Below, one piece after another: positions 1-5,176 of a stretch of 5,574 nucleotides of DNA. The stretch lies in contig NZ_CALJAH010000310.1 in NCBI RefSeq assembly GCF_938028185.1, positions 1-5,574 on the forward strand, read 5' to 3'. Position 1 is the stretch's first letter. Each line of letters begins with the position of its first letter. This DNA is from an uncultured Cardiobacterium sp. GTDB taxonomy: Bacteria > Pseudomonadota > Gammaproteobacteria > Cardiobacteriales > Cardiobacteriaceae. The position numbers and the translations under genes are program-made. The notes under the pieces are model-generated. The model did not search any database. It was not told where the DNA came from and saw nothing but the letters and a program-made list of their open reading frames with translations.

Positions 1-50
1 TTCTATATCAACTACGGATTTGTTTGAGGCAGCATACATTTTAGGACACC
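1..50. other. AT-richer junction segment, possible mobile-element end
   Basis: The first 45-50 bases are visibly richer in A and T than the GC-rich sequence that follows. The switch falls inside the membrane-protein reading frame, around the bases TTTTAGGACACC (39-50). After that point the minus-strand frame loses its membrane-protein character and stops within about a dozen codons. This is what an insertion-sequence end or rearrangement breakpoint looks like. No transposase, partner inverted repeat or target duplication lies inside the window, so no family can be named. A natural gene end in AT-richer DNA is the alternative. Confidence 0.3.
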
Positions 51-146
51 ACCCGCCTGTTCTTCGCGCAGGTTGGTGAACCAGATGGCGGCGATGAACA
101 GCGGCAAGGCGGCCAGTTGCCAGCGCCAGGGAAGACGGTTACGCAT
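12..146 (-). CDS. Small membrane protein, probably truncated at its C-terminus
   Basis: A 44-codon frame starts at the ATG at 146-144. It is preceded by a GAGG ribosome-binding site that overlaps the slyX stop, and the gap to slyX is only 10 bases, so it appears to be translated as the last visible gene of the cluster. Residues 1-9 are basic and aromatic (MRNRLPWRW). Residues 10-25 form one hydrophobic segment (QLAALPLFIAAIWFTN), followed by a polar stretch (LREEQAGG). This is a signal anchor or first transmembrane helix with the N-terminus inside. From about residue 34 the DNA becomes AT-rich and the peptide looks random (VLKCMLPQTNP), ending in TAG. The likely reading is the 5' part of a longer membrane protein cut by an insertion or rearrangement. 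A genuine 44-residue protein cannot be excluded. I do not recognise the family. Confidence 0.5.
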   Translation of the reverse strand: MRNRLPWRWQLAALPLFIAAIWFTNLREEQAGGVLKCMLPQTNP

Positions 147-156
147 CGTTTGCCCC

Positions 157-369
157 TCAATAATGTGGCGGCACTTCGTCCGCCAGACTGCGCGGCGTCT
201 CGCTGCCGCGTTCCTGCAATTGTTGCCAGAGTAGGCGCAACTGCCCCTGTTGCAAATCCAGCGCGGCGCGCAATTCGGCCACCGCCGTGTTCAGCGTCGC
301 CAGCAAATCCTCCTGATAGGCGAGGCGGATTTCCAGCTGGGCGAGGCGTTCTTCGTCCGCCGCATTCAT
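157..369 (-). CDS. slyX: SlyX family protein
   Basis: This encodes a 70-residue protein of typical SlyX length (about 70-75). Residues 5-55 form a continuous heptad-like coiled coil rich in Leu, Glu and Gln (RLAQLEIRLAYQEDLLATLN and onward). The C-terminus ends in the family hallmark PPHY. SlyX is a small conserved proteobacterial protein without an established biochemical role. It is named for its position beside slyD in enterics and is assumed to oligomerise through the coiled coil. The ATG overlaps the TGA of the upstream lipoprotein gene by four bases (ATGA), and a small membrane-protein gene follows 10 bases after its stop, so it is probably translationally coupled within a minus-strand operon. 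The neighbours differ from the slyD/fkpA setting known in Escherichia coli. Recognition rests on the coiled-coil pattern and terminal motif. Confidence 0.85.
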   Translation of the reverse strand: MNAADEERLAQLEIRLAYQEDLLATLNTAVAELRAALDLQQGQLRLLWQQLQERGSETPRSLADEVPPHY

Positions 370-803
370 GGCGTCGCCCCGTGCTGTTGGCTATATTCCA
401 TGCCGCCGGCGGGCGCGGCCGGGTCGTTCACCCCGGCAACCGCTTCCACCTGCACCGGGGTTCCAGCAATAGTGACGGTTTTGGGTGCTTGCAGGATGCG
501 GCGCGCCTTCAGGTATTCAACGCGCAACTGCGTCGGCGATGCCCAGCGCAGGTTGACGCCATAGGCGTGGGCGTTGCGCGTCGCGCCATATAGTCGCAGC
601 GCTGCTTCGCCGCCAACCGCCGCGCCATGCGGCAAGACGAAGACGTCATAGGCGAAATCCGCCGTCGCGCCCGCATTGACCTCAACCACGACCGCATCCG
701 CCTTGCCATCCGGCGCGGCGACGCGCGCGACCTCAACGCGGGAGACGCCATCGTCGCCGCAGCCGCCCAGCGCGAAGAGCGCTGCCAGCGCAAGCGCACG
801 CAT
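366..803 (-). CDS. Putative small lipoprotein of unknown function
   Basis: A 145-residue protein with a lipoprotein signal peptide: MRALALAALFAL, then a lipobox LGGC with the acylated Cys at residue 15. The mature protein begins CGDDG. Asp at +2 of the mature chain would in enterics be GD, since Gly is +2 and Asp +3, so the classical inner-membrane retention Asp at +2 is absent. The mature part alternates short beta-like segments (VSRVEVARV, ADAVVVEVN, FAYDVFVLP, TVTIAGTPVQVEAV) and has no further membrane segment. It ends in a Pro/Ala/Gly-rich tail. Its start overlaps the tautomerase stop by one base (TAATG) and its stop overlaps the slyX start by four bases, so it is co-translated with both. 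I recognise no functional domain. It is most likely an envelope-anchored beta-rich protein of a hypothetical family. Confidence 0.8.
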   Translation of the reverse strand: MRALALAALFALGGCGDDGVSRVEVARVAAPDGKADAVVVEVNAGATADFAYDVFVLPHGAAVGGEAALRLYGATRNAHAYGVNLRWASPTQLRVEYLKARRILQAPKTVTIAGTPVQVEAVAGVNDPAAPAGGMEYSQQHGATP

Positions 804-991
804 TACTTGCGATCCAGCCGCAGCTCGCCGCCCTGGGCGAAGTTCTCCGGCTTCATGTCCTCGATGCTAATCCACACCGCAGACTCGGCCACACCCAGCG
901 ATTCGCACACTGCGCGCGTGACCGCTTTGACCATCGCGCGTTTCTGTTCGACCGTGCGGCCTTCGACGATTTTTACGTTAATAACGGGCAT
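803..991 (-). CDS. 4-oxalocrotonate tautomerase family protein
   Basis: A 62-codon protein of canonical short 4-OT length. The chosen ATG at 991 gives MPVINVKIVEGRT, so after Met removal Pro becomes residue 1, the catalytic base of this superfamily. An upstream in-frame ATG at 1039 would bury that Pro and lies across the promoter, so it is rejected. A GAGGTG ribosome-binding site sits four bases before the chosen start. Counting from Pro1, Arg11 (EGR) and the Phe50 equivalent (ENF) of the Pseudomonas 4-OT active site are present. Position 39, Arg in classical 4-OT, is Trp here (AVWISIED). The AQGGE stretch matches the C-terminal GIGG turn. The family forms hexamers and interconverts unsaturated oxo-acids. 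With Arg39 gone and no aromatic-degradation genes nearby, the substrate is unknown. It is the first gene of the minus-strand cluster and overlaps the next by one base. Confidence 0.85.
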   Translation of the reverse strand: MPVINVKIVEGRTVEQKRAMVKAVTRAVCESLGVAESAVWISIEDMKPENFAQGGELRLDRK

Positions 992-1022
992 AAAACACCT
1001 CACATACAGGGAAGAAAAGCGG

Positions 1023-1031
1023 ATTATAACA
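1023..1031 (-). promoter_or_regulatory. Predicted extended -10 promoter for the tautomerase-slyX cluster
   Basis: Read on the minus strand this is TGTTATAAT, a perfect extended -10 element (TGnTATAAT). It would start transcription near 1016, about 25 bases before the tautomerase ATG at 991. No good -35 is seen 16-18 bases upstream, which an extended -10 can tolerate. It lies within 15 bases of the purC -10 on the other strand, so the two divergent promoters overlap and could compete for RNA polymerase. Confidence 0.5.
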
Positions 1032-1043
1032 GGCGACAATCGC

Positions 1044-1049
1044 TATAAT
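1044..1049 (+). promoter_or_regulatory. Predicted -10 box of the purC-purM promoter
   Basis: A perfect TATAAT lies 34 bases before the purC ATG, giving a leader of roughly 28 bases. No convincing -35 is found at the usual spacing (1021-1026 is GGATTA), and no sequence resembling the enteric PurR operator is seen. An activator or a weak basal promoter is possible. The purC ribosome-binding site GAGGTG (1074-1079) stands four bases before the ATG. Confidence 0.5.
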
Positions 1050-1083
1050 ATCGCGGCTTTCAATTCATAACCTGAGGTGTATC

Positions 1084-1809
1084 ATGGAAAAACGCGCGCT
1101 GCTCTATACCGGCAAATCCAAAGCCATCTACGCGACCGACGACCCCGAACTCGTCATCATCCACTACAACGACGACGCCACCGCGGGCAACGGCGCCAAG
1201 CACGAAATCATCGAAGGCAAAGGCATCCTCAACAACCGCATCGCCACCCTCATCTTCCGTGCGCTCATCGCCGCTGGCATCCCGACGCACTACCGCGATA
1301 CCCTGAACGACCGCGAACAGCTCTGCGAAAAAGTGGAAATCATCCCGCTTGAAGTCATCGTGCGCAACGTCATCGCCGGCTCGATGGCCGCCCGCCTCGG
1401 CTTTGAAGAAGGCAGCGAAACCGAATACCCCATCTTTGAAATCTGCTACAAAAACGACGCCCTCGGCGACCCGCTGATTAACGACGACCACGCCGTCGCC
1501 CTCGGCATCGCCAGCTACGAAGACCTCGACCGCATCTACGAACTGACCGACCAGATTAACGCCACCCTGTTTGACATCTTCGACGAATGCGACATCCTCT
1601 TGGTGGACTTCAAAATCGAATTTGGCCGCACCGCCGACGGCGAAATCGTCCTCGCCGACGAAATCAGTCCGGACAGCTGCCGCCTCTGGGATGCCGATAC
1701 CAACGAACACCTCGACAAAGACCGCTTCCGCCGCGACCTCGGCGGCCTGCTCGAAGCCTACCAGGACGTGCTGGAACGCCTCGAAGAACGCGAGGACGAC
1801 GACGCATGA
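1084..1809 (+). CDS. purC: Phosphoribosylaminoimidazole-succinocarboxamide synthase (SAICAR synthetase)
   Basis: PurC joins CAIR and L-aspartate using ATP to make SAICAR in the cytoplasmic de novo purine pathway. The 241-residue length matches bacterial PurC (Escherichia coli about 237). The N-terminal glycine-rich ATP-binding segment is LLYTGKSKAIY (residues 6-16), followed by HYNDDATAGNG. SAICAR synthetase signature 1 is IPLEVIVRNVIAGS (about residues 88-101). Signature 2 is LLVDFKIEFG (about 174-183), followed by the active-site stretch LADEISPDSCRLWD. The ATG at 1084 has a GAGGTG site four bases upstream. The last codons are acidic (EEREDDDA), and the TGA overlaps the purM ATG by four bases. 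That coupling suggests co-regulation with the fifth pathway enzyme. Nothing suggests damage. Confidence 0.97.
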   Translation: MEKRALLYTGKSKAIYATDDPELVIIHYNDDATAGNGAKHEIIEGKGILNNRIATLIFRALIAAGIPTHYRDTLNDREQLCEKVEIIPLEVIVRNVIAGSMAARLGFEEGSETEYPIFEICYKNDALGDPLINDDHAVALGIASYEDLDRIYELTDQINATLFDIFDECDILLVDFKIEFGRTADGEIVLADEISPDSCRLWDADTNEHLDKDRFRRDLGGLLEAYQDVLERLEEREDDDA

Positions 1810-2801
1810 GCCTCGACTACAAAAGCGCGGGGGTGGACAAAGAAGCGGGCTACAACACCGTCGCCCGCATCAAACAATACGCGGGCGCGACCCACAACGC
1901 CCGCGTCCTCGGACAAATCGGCGCCTTTGGCGCCTTTTACGACTTGAGCGGCTACCGCCACCCCATCCTCGTCTCCGGCACCGACGGCGTCGGCACCAAA
2001 CTGAAAATCGCCTTCGCCCTCGGCCAATACGACACCATCGGCATTGACGCCGTCGCCATGTGCGTCAACGACATCCTCTGCCACGGCGCCGCGCCGCAAT
2101 ACTTCCTCGACTACCTCGCCTGCGGCAAACTCGAACCCGAAATCGCCGCCGACATCGTCAAAGGCGTCGCCGACGGCTGCGCCCAGGCGGGTGCGGCGCT
2201 CATCGGCGGCGAAACCGCCGAAATGCCGGGCTTCTACCAGCCGGGCGAATACGACATCGCCGGATTCGCCGTCGGCGTCGTCGAAAAAGACGACCTCATC
2301 GACGGCAGCCGCGTGCAGGCGGGCGACGTGCTGATTGGCCTGCCATCCTCCGGCTACCACAGCAACGGCTACTCGCTCTTGCGCAAAATCTTTACCGACC
2401 TTGACGCAGTGGTGGACGGCAAAAGCGTCGGCGCCCACCTGCTGACCCCGACCAAAATCTACGTCAAACCCGTCCTCGCCGCGCTCGCCGCGCACCGCGT
2501 GCATGGCCTCGCGCACATCACCGGCGGCGGCCTGCCGGAAAACCTGCCACGCGCCTACGGCAAAGGCCTCACCGCCGTGGTGGACACCGCGACTTTCCCG
2601 CGCCCGCCGCTGCTCGATTCCATCCTCGCGCACGTCAAAAAAGACGAATGCTACGGCACCTTCAACATGGGCATCGGCTTCATCCTCATCGTCCCGCCAG
2701 ATGAAGCGGATGCGGTCATCGCCACCCTGAAAATCCACGGCGAAGATGCCCGCATCATCGGCCAAATGGAGACGGGCGACACGCCACTACGGTTGCAATA
2801 A
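1806..2801 (+). CDS. purM: Phosphoribosylformylglycinamidine cyclo-ligase (AIR synthetase)
   Basis: PurM closes the imidazole ring, converting FGAM to AIR with ATP, in the cytoplasm. The protein has 331 residues, slightly shorter than the Escherichia coli enzyme (345). Family landmarks in order are the YKSAGVD start, the ATP-binding loop SGTDGVGTKLKIA (about residues 57-69), DAVAMCVNDI (about 81-90), GGETAEMPGFYQPGEYD (about 138-154), SSGYHSNGYSLL, the glycine-rich HITGGGLPENLPR (about 238-250) and FNMGIGF. The ATG inside the purC stop (ATGA overlap) is preferred: upstream in-frame sequence merely reads through purC in another frame, and the N-terminus from this ATG matches the family. No purN, its usual partner in gammaproteobacteria, follows. 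A terminator stands 14 bases after the stop, so the transcript ends here. Confidence 0.97.
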   Translation: MSLDYKSAGVDKEAGYNTVARIKQYAGATHNARVLGQIGAFGAFYDLSGYRHPILVSGTDGVGTKLKIAFALGQYDTIGIDAVAMCVNDILCHGAAPQYFLDYLACGKLEPEIAADIVKGVADGCAQAGAALIGGETAEMPGFYQPGEYDIAGFAVGVVEKDDLIDGSRVQAGDVLIGLPSSGYHSNGYSLLRKIFTDLDAVVDGKSVGAHLLTPTKIYVKPVLAALAAHRVHGLAHITGGGLPENLPRAYGKGLTAVVDTATFPRPPLLDSILAHVKKDECYGTFNMGIGFILIVPPDEADAVIATLKIHGEDARIIGQMETGDTPLRLQ

Positions 2802-2814
2802 CGCTGATAACTGC

Positions 2815-2844
2815 AAAAAAAACCGCCCCTGCCGGGCGGTTTTT
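2815..2844. terminator. Bidirectional intrinsic terminator between purM and the receptor gene
   Basis: The stem CCGCCC (2823-2828) pairs with GGGCGG (2834-2839) around the loop CTGCC. Eight A residues precede it and five T follow (then CTTTT). On the plus strand it ends the purC-purM transcript. On the minus strand the A run reads as eight U, so it can also stop receptor transcription. The A and T runs extend the stem by up to five pairs. Confidence 0.93.
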
Positions 2845-2873
2845 CTTTTGCTGAAACGCGGCAACCCTCTGGC

Positions 2874-2902
2874 GGCAATAGCGGAAATTTTCCGCTGTTG
2901 CC
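2874..2902. repeat. Long intergenic hairpin without U tract
   Basis: The arms GGCAATAGCGGAA (2874-2886) and TTCCGCTGTTGCC (2890-2902) form 13 pairs with a single T-G wobble and a three-base loop. Neither strand has a T run after the stem, so it is not a standard intrinsic terminator. It lies 21 bases past the receptor stop on that gene's transcript, upstream of the bidirectional terminator. A role in 3'-end protection of the receptor mRNA, or a copy of a palindromic repeat family, are possibilities. Confidence 0.75.
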
Positions 2903-2922
2903 AACAGACGTCAAATGGCCTC

Positions 2923-4842
2923 TCAGAAGCGGTAATTGAAATTCAGCAGAAACTCGCGCCCCGCTTCCGGCAGGCTGATAGACGCCGCGCGCTGGCTGTG
3001 GCTGCGGTAGTATTTGTTGCCGACGTTGTTGATGGCGAAGTTGACGTTGAAGTTGTCCTTGCCCAGCGGTTGCCAGTTCACGTAGAGGTCATGCACACCG
3101 TAACCCGCGCGGCGGTTGGTTTCGCCCTCTTCGTCCACATAGCTGCTTTTTTCGGCGTATCTGCCGCGCCAGCCTGCTTCCAGCGACGGGTTGTCGAAGC
3201 GGTACGAGAGCCCGGTGTACCACTGTCTGCCCATCGGGATGGCGGTGGCGATGGTGTCGGCGGTCGCGCCGTTGATTTTCGGCTTGCTGTAGTTCACGCC
3301 CGCGCGCGCACTCAGCCCTTCCCAGTGCCAGGCGGCGCTGATTTCGTAGCCCCGGTTTTTCAGTTTGCCTTCGCTGACCAGTTCGCGGTATTCGCATTCG
3401 CGGCCACGGCAGTTTGCGCCGCGGTAGTTTTGCAGGTCTTTGATGGTTTGCTGGTAGTAGCTGCCGTCGATTTCAAAGCTGCCAAAGCGCCAGGTGCCGC
3501 CCACTTCGGCGGTGCGCGCCTGTTCGGCCTTGACGCGCTTGCCAAAGCGGAGGTCGGTGTCGGCGAGCATGGTTTCGTAGAGGCGCGGGCTGCGTGAGGC
3601 GGTGTTGTAGCTGGCGCGCAGCGCGAGGTCGTCGTTCACGTCCCAGATGGCGCCGATGCTGGGGCTGATGCGGCTACCGCTGTTTTTGTTGTGGTGGGTG
3701 TCGTGCAGCTCGTAGCGGTCGTAACGCACGCCGGTGGTGAGGGTGACGGGCTTGAAGTCCCAGATGCCTTCGACGTAGCCGCCGATGTCGCTTTTTTTCT
3801 GGTCGTGTTTGGCGGTTTCGTGGGTTCCCGGACTGGCTTTTTCCTGGCGCTGGTTGAGGCCGTATTTGACGCGGTGGCCGCTGTCGCCGAGCGGGGTGGT
3901 CAGGCCGAGGTTGAAGCCCTGCGTTTTGATGCGCACGGTTTCGCCTTCGGCTTTTTGCCGGTTGTCAATGTAGAAGAGGTTGCTGTCAATGTCGCCAATC
4001 GCGCCGAGGCCGCGTCCTTCGTAGGCGAGGTTGGTGGTATCGGCGATGCGGTGGCGGTGGCGCGGCGCGTCGCGGTTGCTGCCGAAGGAGAATTCTTCGC
4101 GCAGGTTGCGTTCGCCGTATTGTTCTTCGCGGCGCTGGCTGAGAGTGAGGCGGTTGTGGTCGTCAATGTGGTAGTTTCCCTTGACGAGGAAGCTGCACGC
4201 GCCGAGGCCGCTGTGTTCGATTTTTTTGCCGTCGCCCGCCTTGTAATCTTTTTGCGTGTTCCAGTTGGCGATGGCGATGCCGTCCACCTGTCCGCCCTGG
4301 CCATAGACCGCGAAGCCGCCGTTATGGCCTTTGTTGCTGCTGACGCCGCCGTTGATGCGCGCGCCAACCGCCTGGCCGTCTTCGAGCAGGTCGGTGGCAT
4401 CCAGCGTTTCTGCCTTGATACTGCCGCCGATGACGCCGATGCCCGCGCTCGCCGCGCCTGTGCCTTTTTCGACGCGGATTTGTTTCATCAGCGCCGGGTC
4501 GCTCATGAAGCGGCTCTGGTGGTGGAAGATTTGGCTGGTACTGACCGTGCCGTCCACGTTGTAGTCAATGTTGCTCTCGCCGAGGCCACGGATGGTCGTC
4601 CATTGCGAGGTGCCGTTGCCGCCGCCAAAGGCAACGCCGGGCTCGTCTTGCAGCGCGGCCTTGACGTCGGTGGCGGTGCTGCGTGCGAGCGCCTGCCAGT
4701 CCTTGACCGGTGCGGTGGCGTTCGCGTTGCCTTCGCTTTTGATGGTGATGGCTTCAAGCTGGGTCGCTTCCTGCGCCTAGTTGGCAGCGGCAAAGAGCGC
4801 CAATGAAAGCGCGGAGAGGCGGAATGCGGTGGGGTGGTGCAT
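2923..4842 (-). pseudogene. TonB-dependent outer-membrane receptor (FetA/FrpB-like) with in-frame amber at codon 22
   Basis: From the ATG at 4842 (AAGGA site at 4849-4853, six-base spacer) one unbroken frame of 639 residues runs to a terminal Phe, except for TAG at codon 22 (4777-4779). Residues 1-21 (MHHPTAFRLSALSLALFAAAN) are a signal peptide, and the amber sits at its cleavage region before AQEA. A TonB-box-like LEAITI follows (29-34). The plug holds AALQDEPGV, TTIRGLGESNIDYNVDG (82-98), then DPALMKQIRVEKG (115-127) and GVIGGSIKAET. The remainder is beta-barrel, ending FLLNFNYRF. The GGGNGTSQWTTIRGLGE, HHQ and GTGAASAG motifs resemble the FetA/FrpB siderophore receptors, which are somewhat longer (about 710). 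Two Cys (478, 483; ANCRGRECEY) may form a loop disulfide. The ligand is unknown, with an iron or other metal complex likely. No usable start lies between the amber and the plug; the next is GTG at codon 96, without a signal. Recent pseudogene, amber readthrough and sequencing error all remain possible. Confidence 0.85.
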
Positions 4843-4867
4843 AAAGATTCCTTGACTTGTCAGATAT

Positions 4868-4894
4868 AAAAAAGCGGCAACGCTGTCGCTGCCG
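4868..4894 (-). terminator. Intrinsic-terminator-like hairpin in the receptor leader (possible attenuator)
   Basis: On the minus strand CGGCAGCG pairs with CGTTGCCG around the loop ACAG (4875-4894). It makes eight pairs including one G-U, and after one C come six U residues (complement of 4868-4873). On the plus strand the same stem has an A-C mismatch and no T run, so it is built for minus-strand transcripts. It lies 26-52 bases before the receptor ATG, downstream of the predicted promoter. It could be a transcription attenuator for the receptor or the terminator of a short RNA. Confidence 0.7.
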
Positions 4895-4927
4895 GGTTAA
4901 ACGGGAACAGTTCTTATCCCTGAAGTG

Positions 4928-4955
4928 ATTGTAACATCGTCTTCATCTTTTACAA
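4928..4955 (-). promoter_or_regulatory. Predicted sigma70-type promoter upstream of the receptor
   Basis: On the minus strand a -35-like TTGTAA (4950-4955) and a -10-like TACAAT (4928-4933; five of six consensus bases) are separated by 16 bases. Transcription would begin near 4921, giving a leader of about 78 bases that contains the terminator-like hairpin. No clear Fur box could be read, although iron regulation would be expected of such a receptor. Confidence 0.5.
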
Positions 4956-4986
4956 GGGGTTAGCGGTTTGGCGCGCGCAAAAGAAA

Positions 4987-5020
4987 ACCGCATGAACGGC
5001 AGGCGTTTATGCGGTCTTTT
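4987..5020. terminator. Bidirectional intrinsic terminator-like hairpin
   Basis: The arms are ACCGCATGAACG (4987-4998) and CGTTTATGCGGT (5004-5015), 12 pairs with one G-U on the plus strand, around a five-base loop. On the plus strand CTTTT follows. On the minus strand TTTCTTTT follows, giving the better tail. It would insulate the receptor promoter from transcription entering from the EexN-like gene. Confidence 0.7.
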
Positions 5021-5060
5021 GATGGTGAAGAAACCATGTTTTGAATGACTTAATTAGAAT

Positions 5061-5110
5061 TTCTTGAAAACAATAATGTTGCATAATTCTTGAAATAAAT
5101 TGCAGAATTA
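5061..5110. repeat. Short degenerate AT-rich direct repeats
   Basis: TTCTTGAAA occurs at 5061-5069 and again at 5087-5095. TTGCATAATTC (5079-5089) recurs as TTGCAGAATTA (5100-5110) with two differences. The segment has no reading frame of note. It may be a protein-binding region, a decayed remnant, or chance in AT-rich DNA. Confidence 0.35.
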
Positions 5111-5147
5111 TCCCGCTCCTCCTGTAGGAGAAACGGGATAACTTTTT
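5108..5147 (+). terminator. Hairpin terminator downstream of the EexN-like gene
   Basis: TTATCCCG (5108-5115) pairs with CGGGATAA (5134-5141). Inside it CTCCT (5116-5120) pairs with AGGAG (5126-5130), leaving an AAA bulge. CTTTTT follows on the plus strand, so by tail it is a plus-strand terminator, yet no plus-strand gene precedes it. It begins 35 bases after the stop of the minus-strand lipoprotein gene and probably serves that gene as well, with only a weak minus-strand tail (TTCTGC). Confidence 0.6.
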
Positions 5148-5176
5148 CCATAATAAGGGAAATTCGACAATAGTCT

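Noticed and set aside
803..1039. Longer form of the tautomerase beginning at 1039
   Set aside because: It adds 16 residues before the catalytic Pro, which must be N-terminal in this family, and its start lies upstream of the predicted transcription start.
1060..1710. Minus-strand open frame (216 codons) opposite purC
   Set aside because: It is the antisense shadow of purC, compositionally biased, and without a ribosome-binding context.
1758..2765. Long minus-strand open frame (335 codons) opposite purM
   Set aside because: It is the antisense shadow of purM, with repetitive Val/Asp/Ala/Phe composition and no recognisable domain.
3691..4806. Long plus-strand open frame (371 codons) opposite the receptor gene
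   Set aside because: Its product is a low-complexity Val/Ala/Phe/Asp-rich sequence typical of the antisense of a GC-rich coding region. The minus strand has clear receptor motifs over the same bases.
4853..4862. Perfect palindrome TGACTTGTCA next to the receptor ribosome-binding site as an operator
   Set aside because: Four-base arms with a two-base centre are too short to claim an operator from sequence alone.
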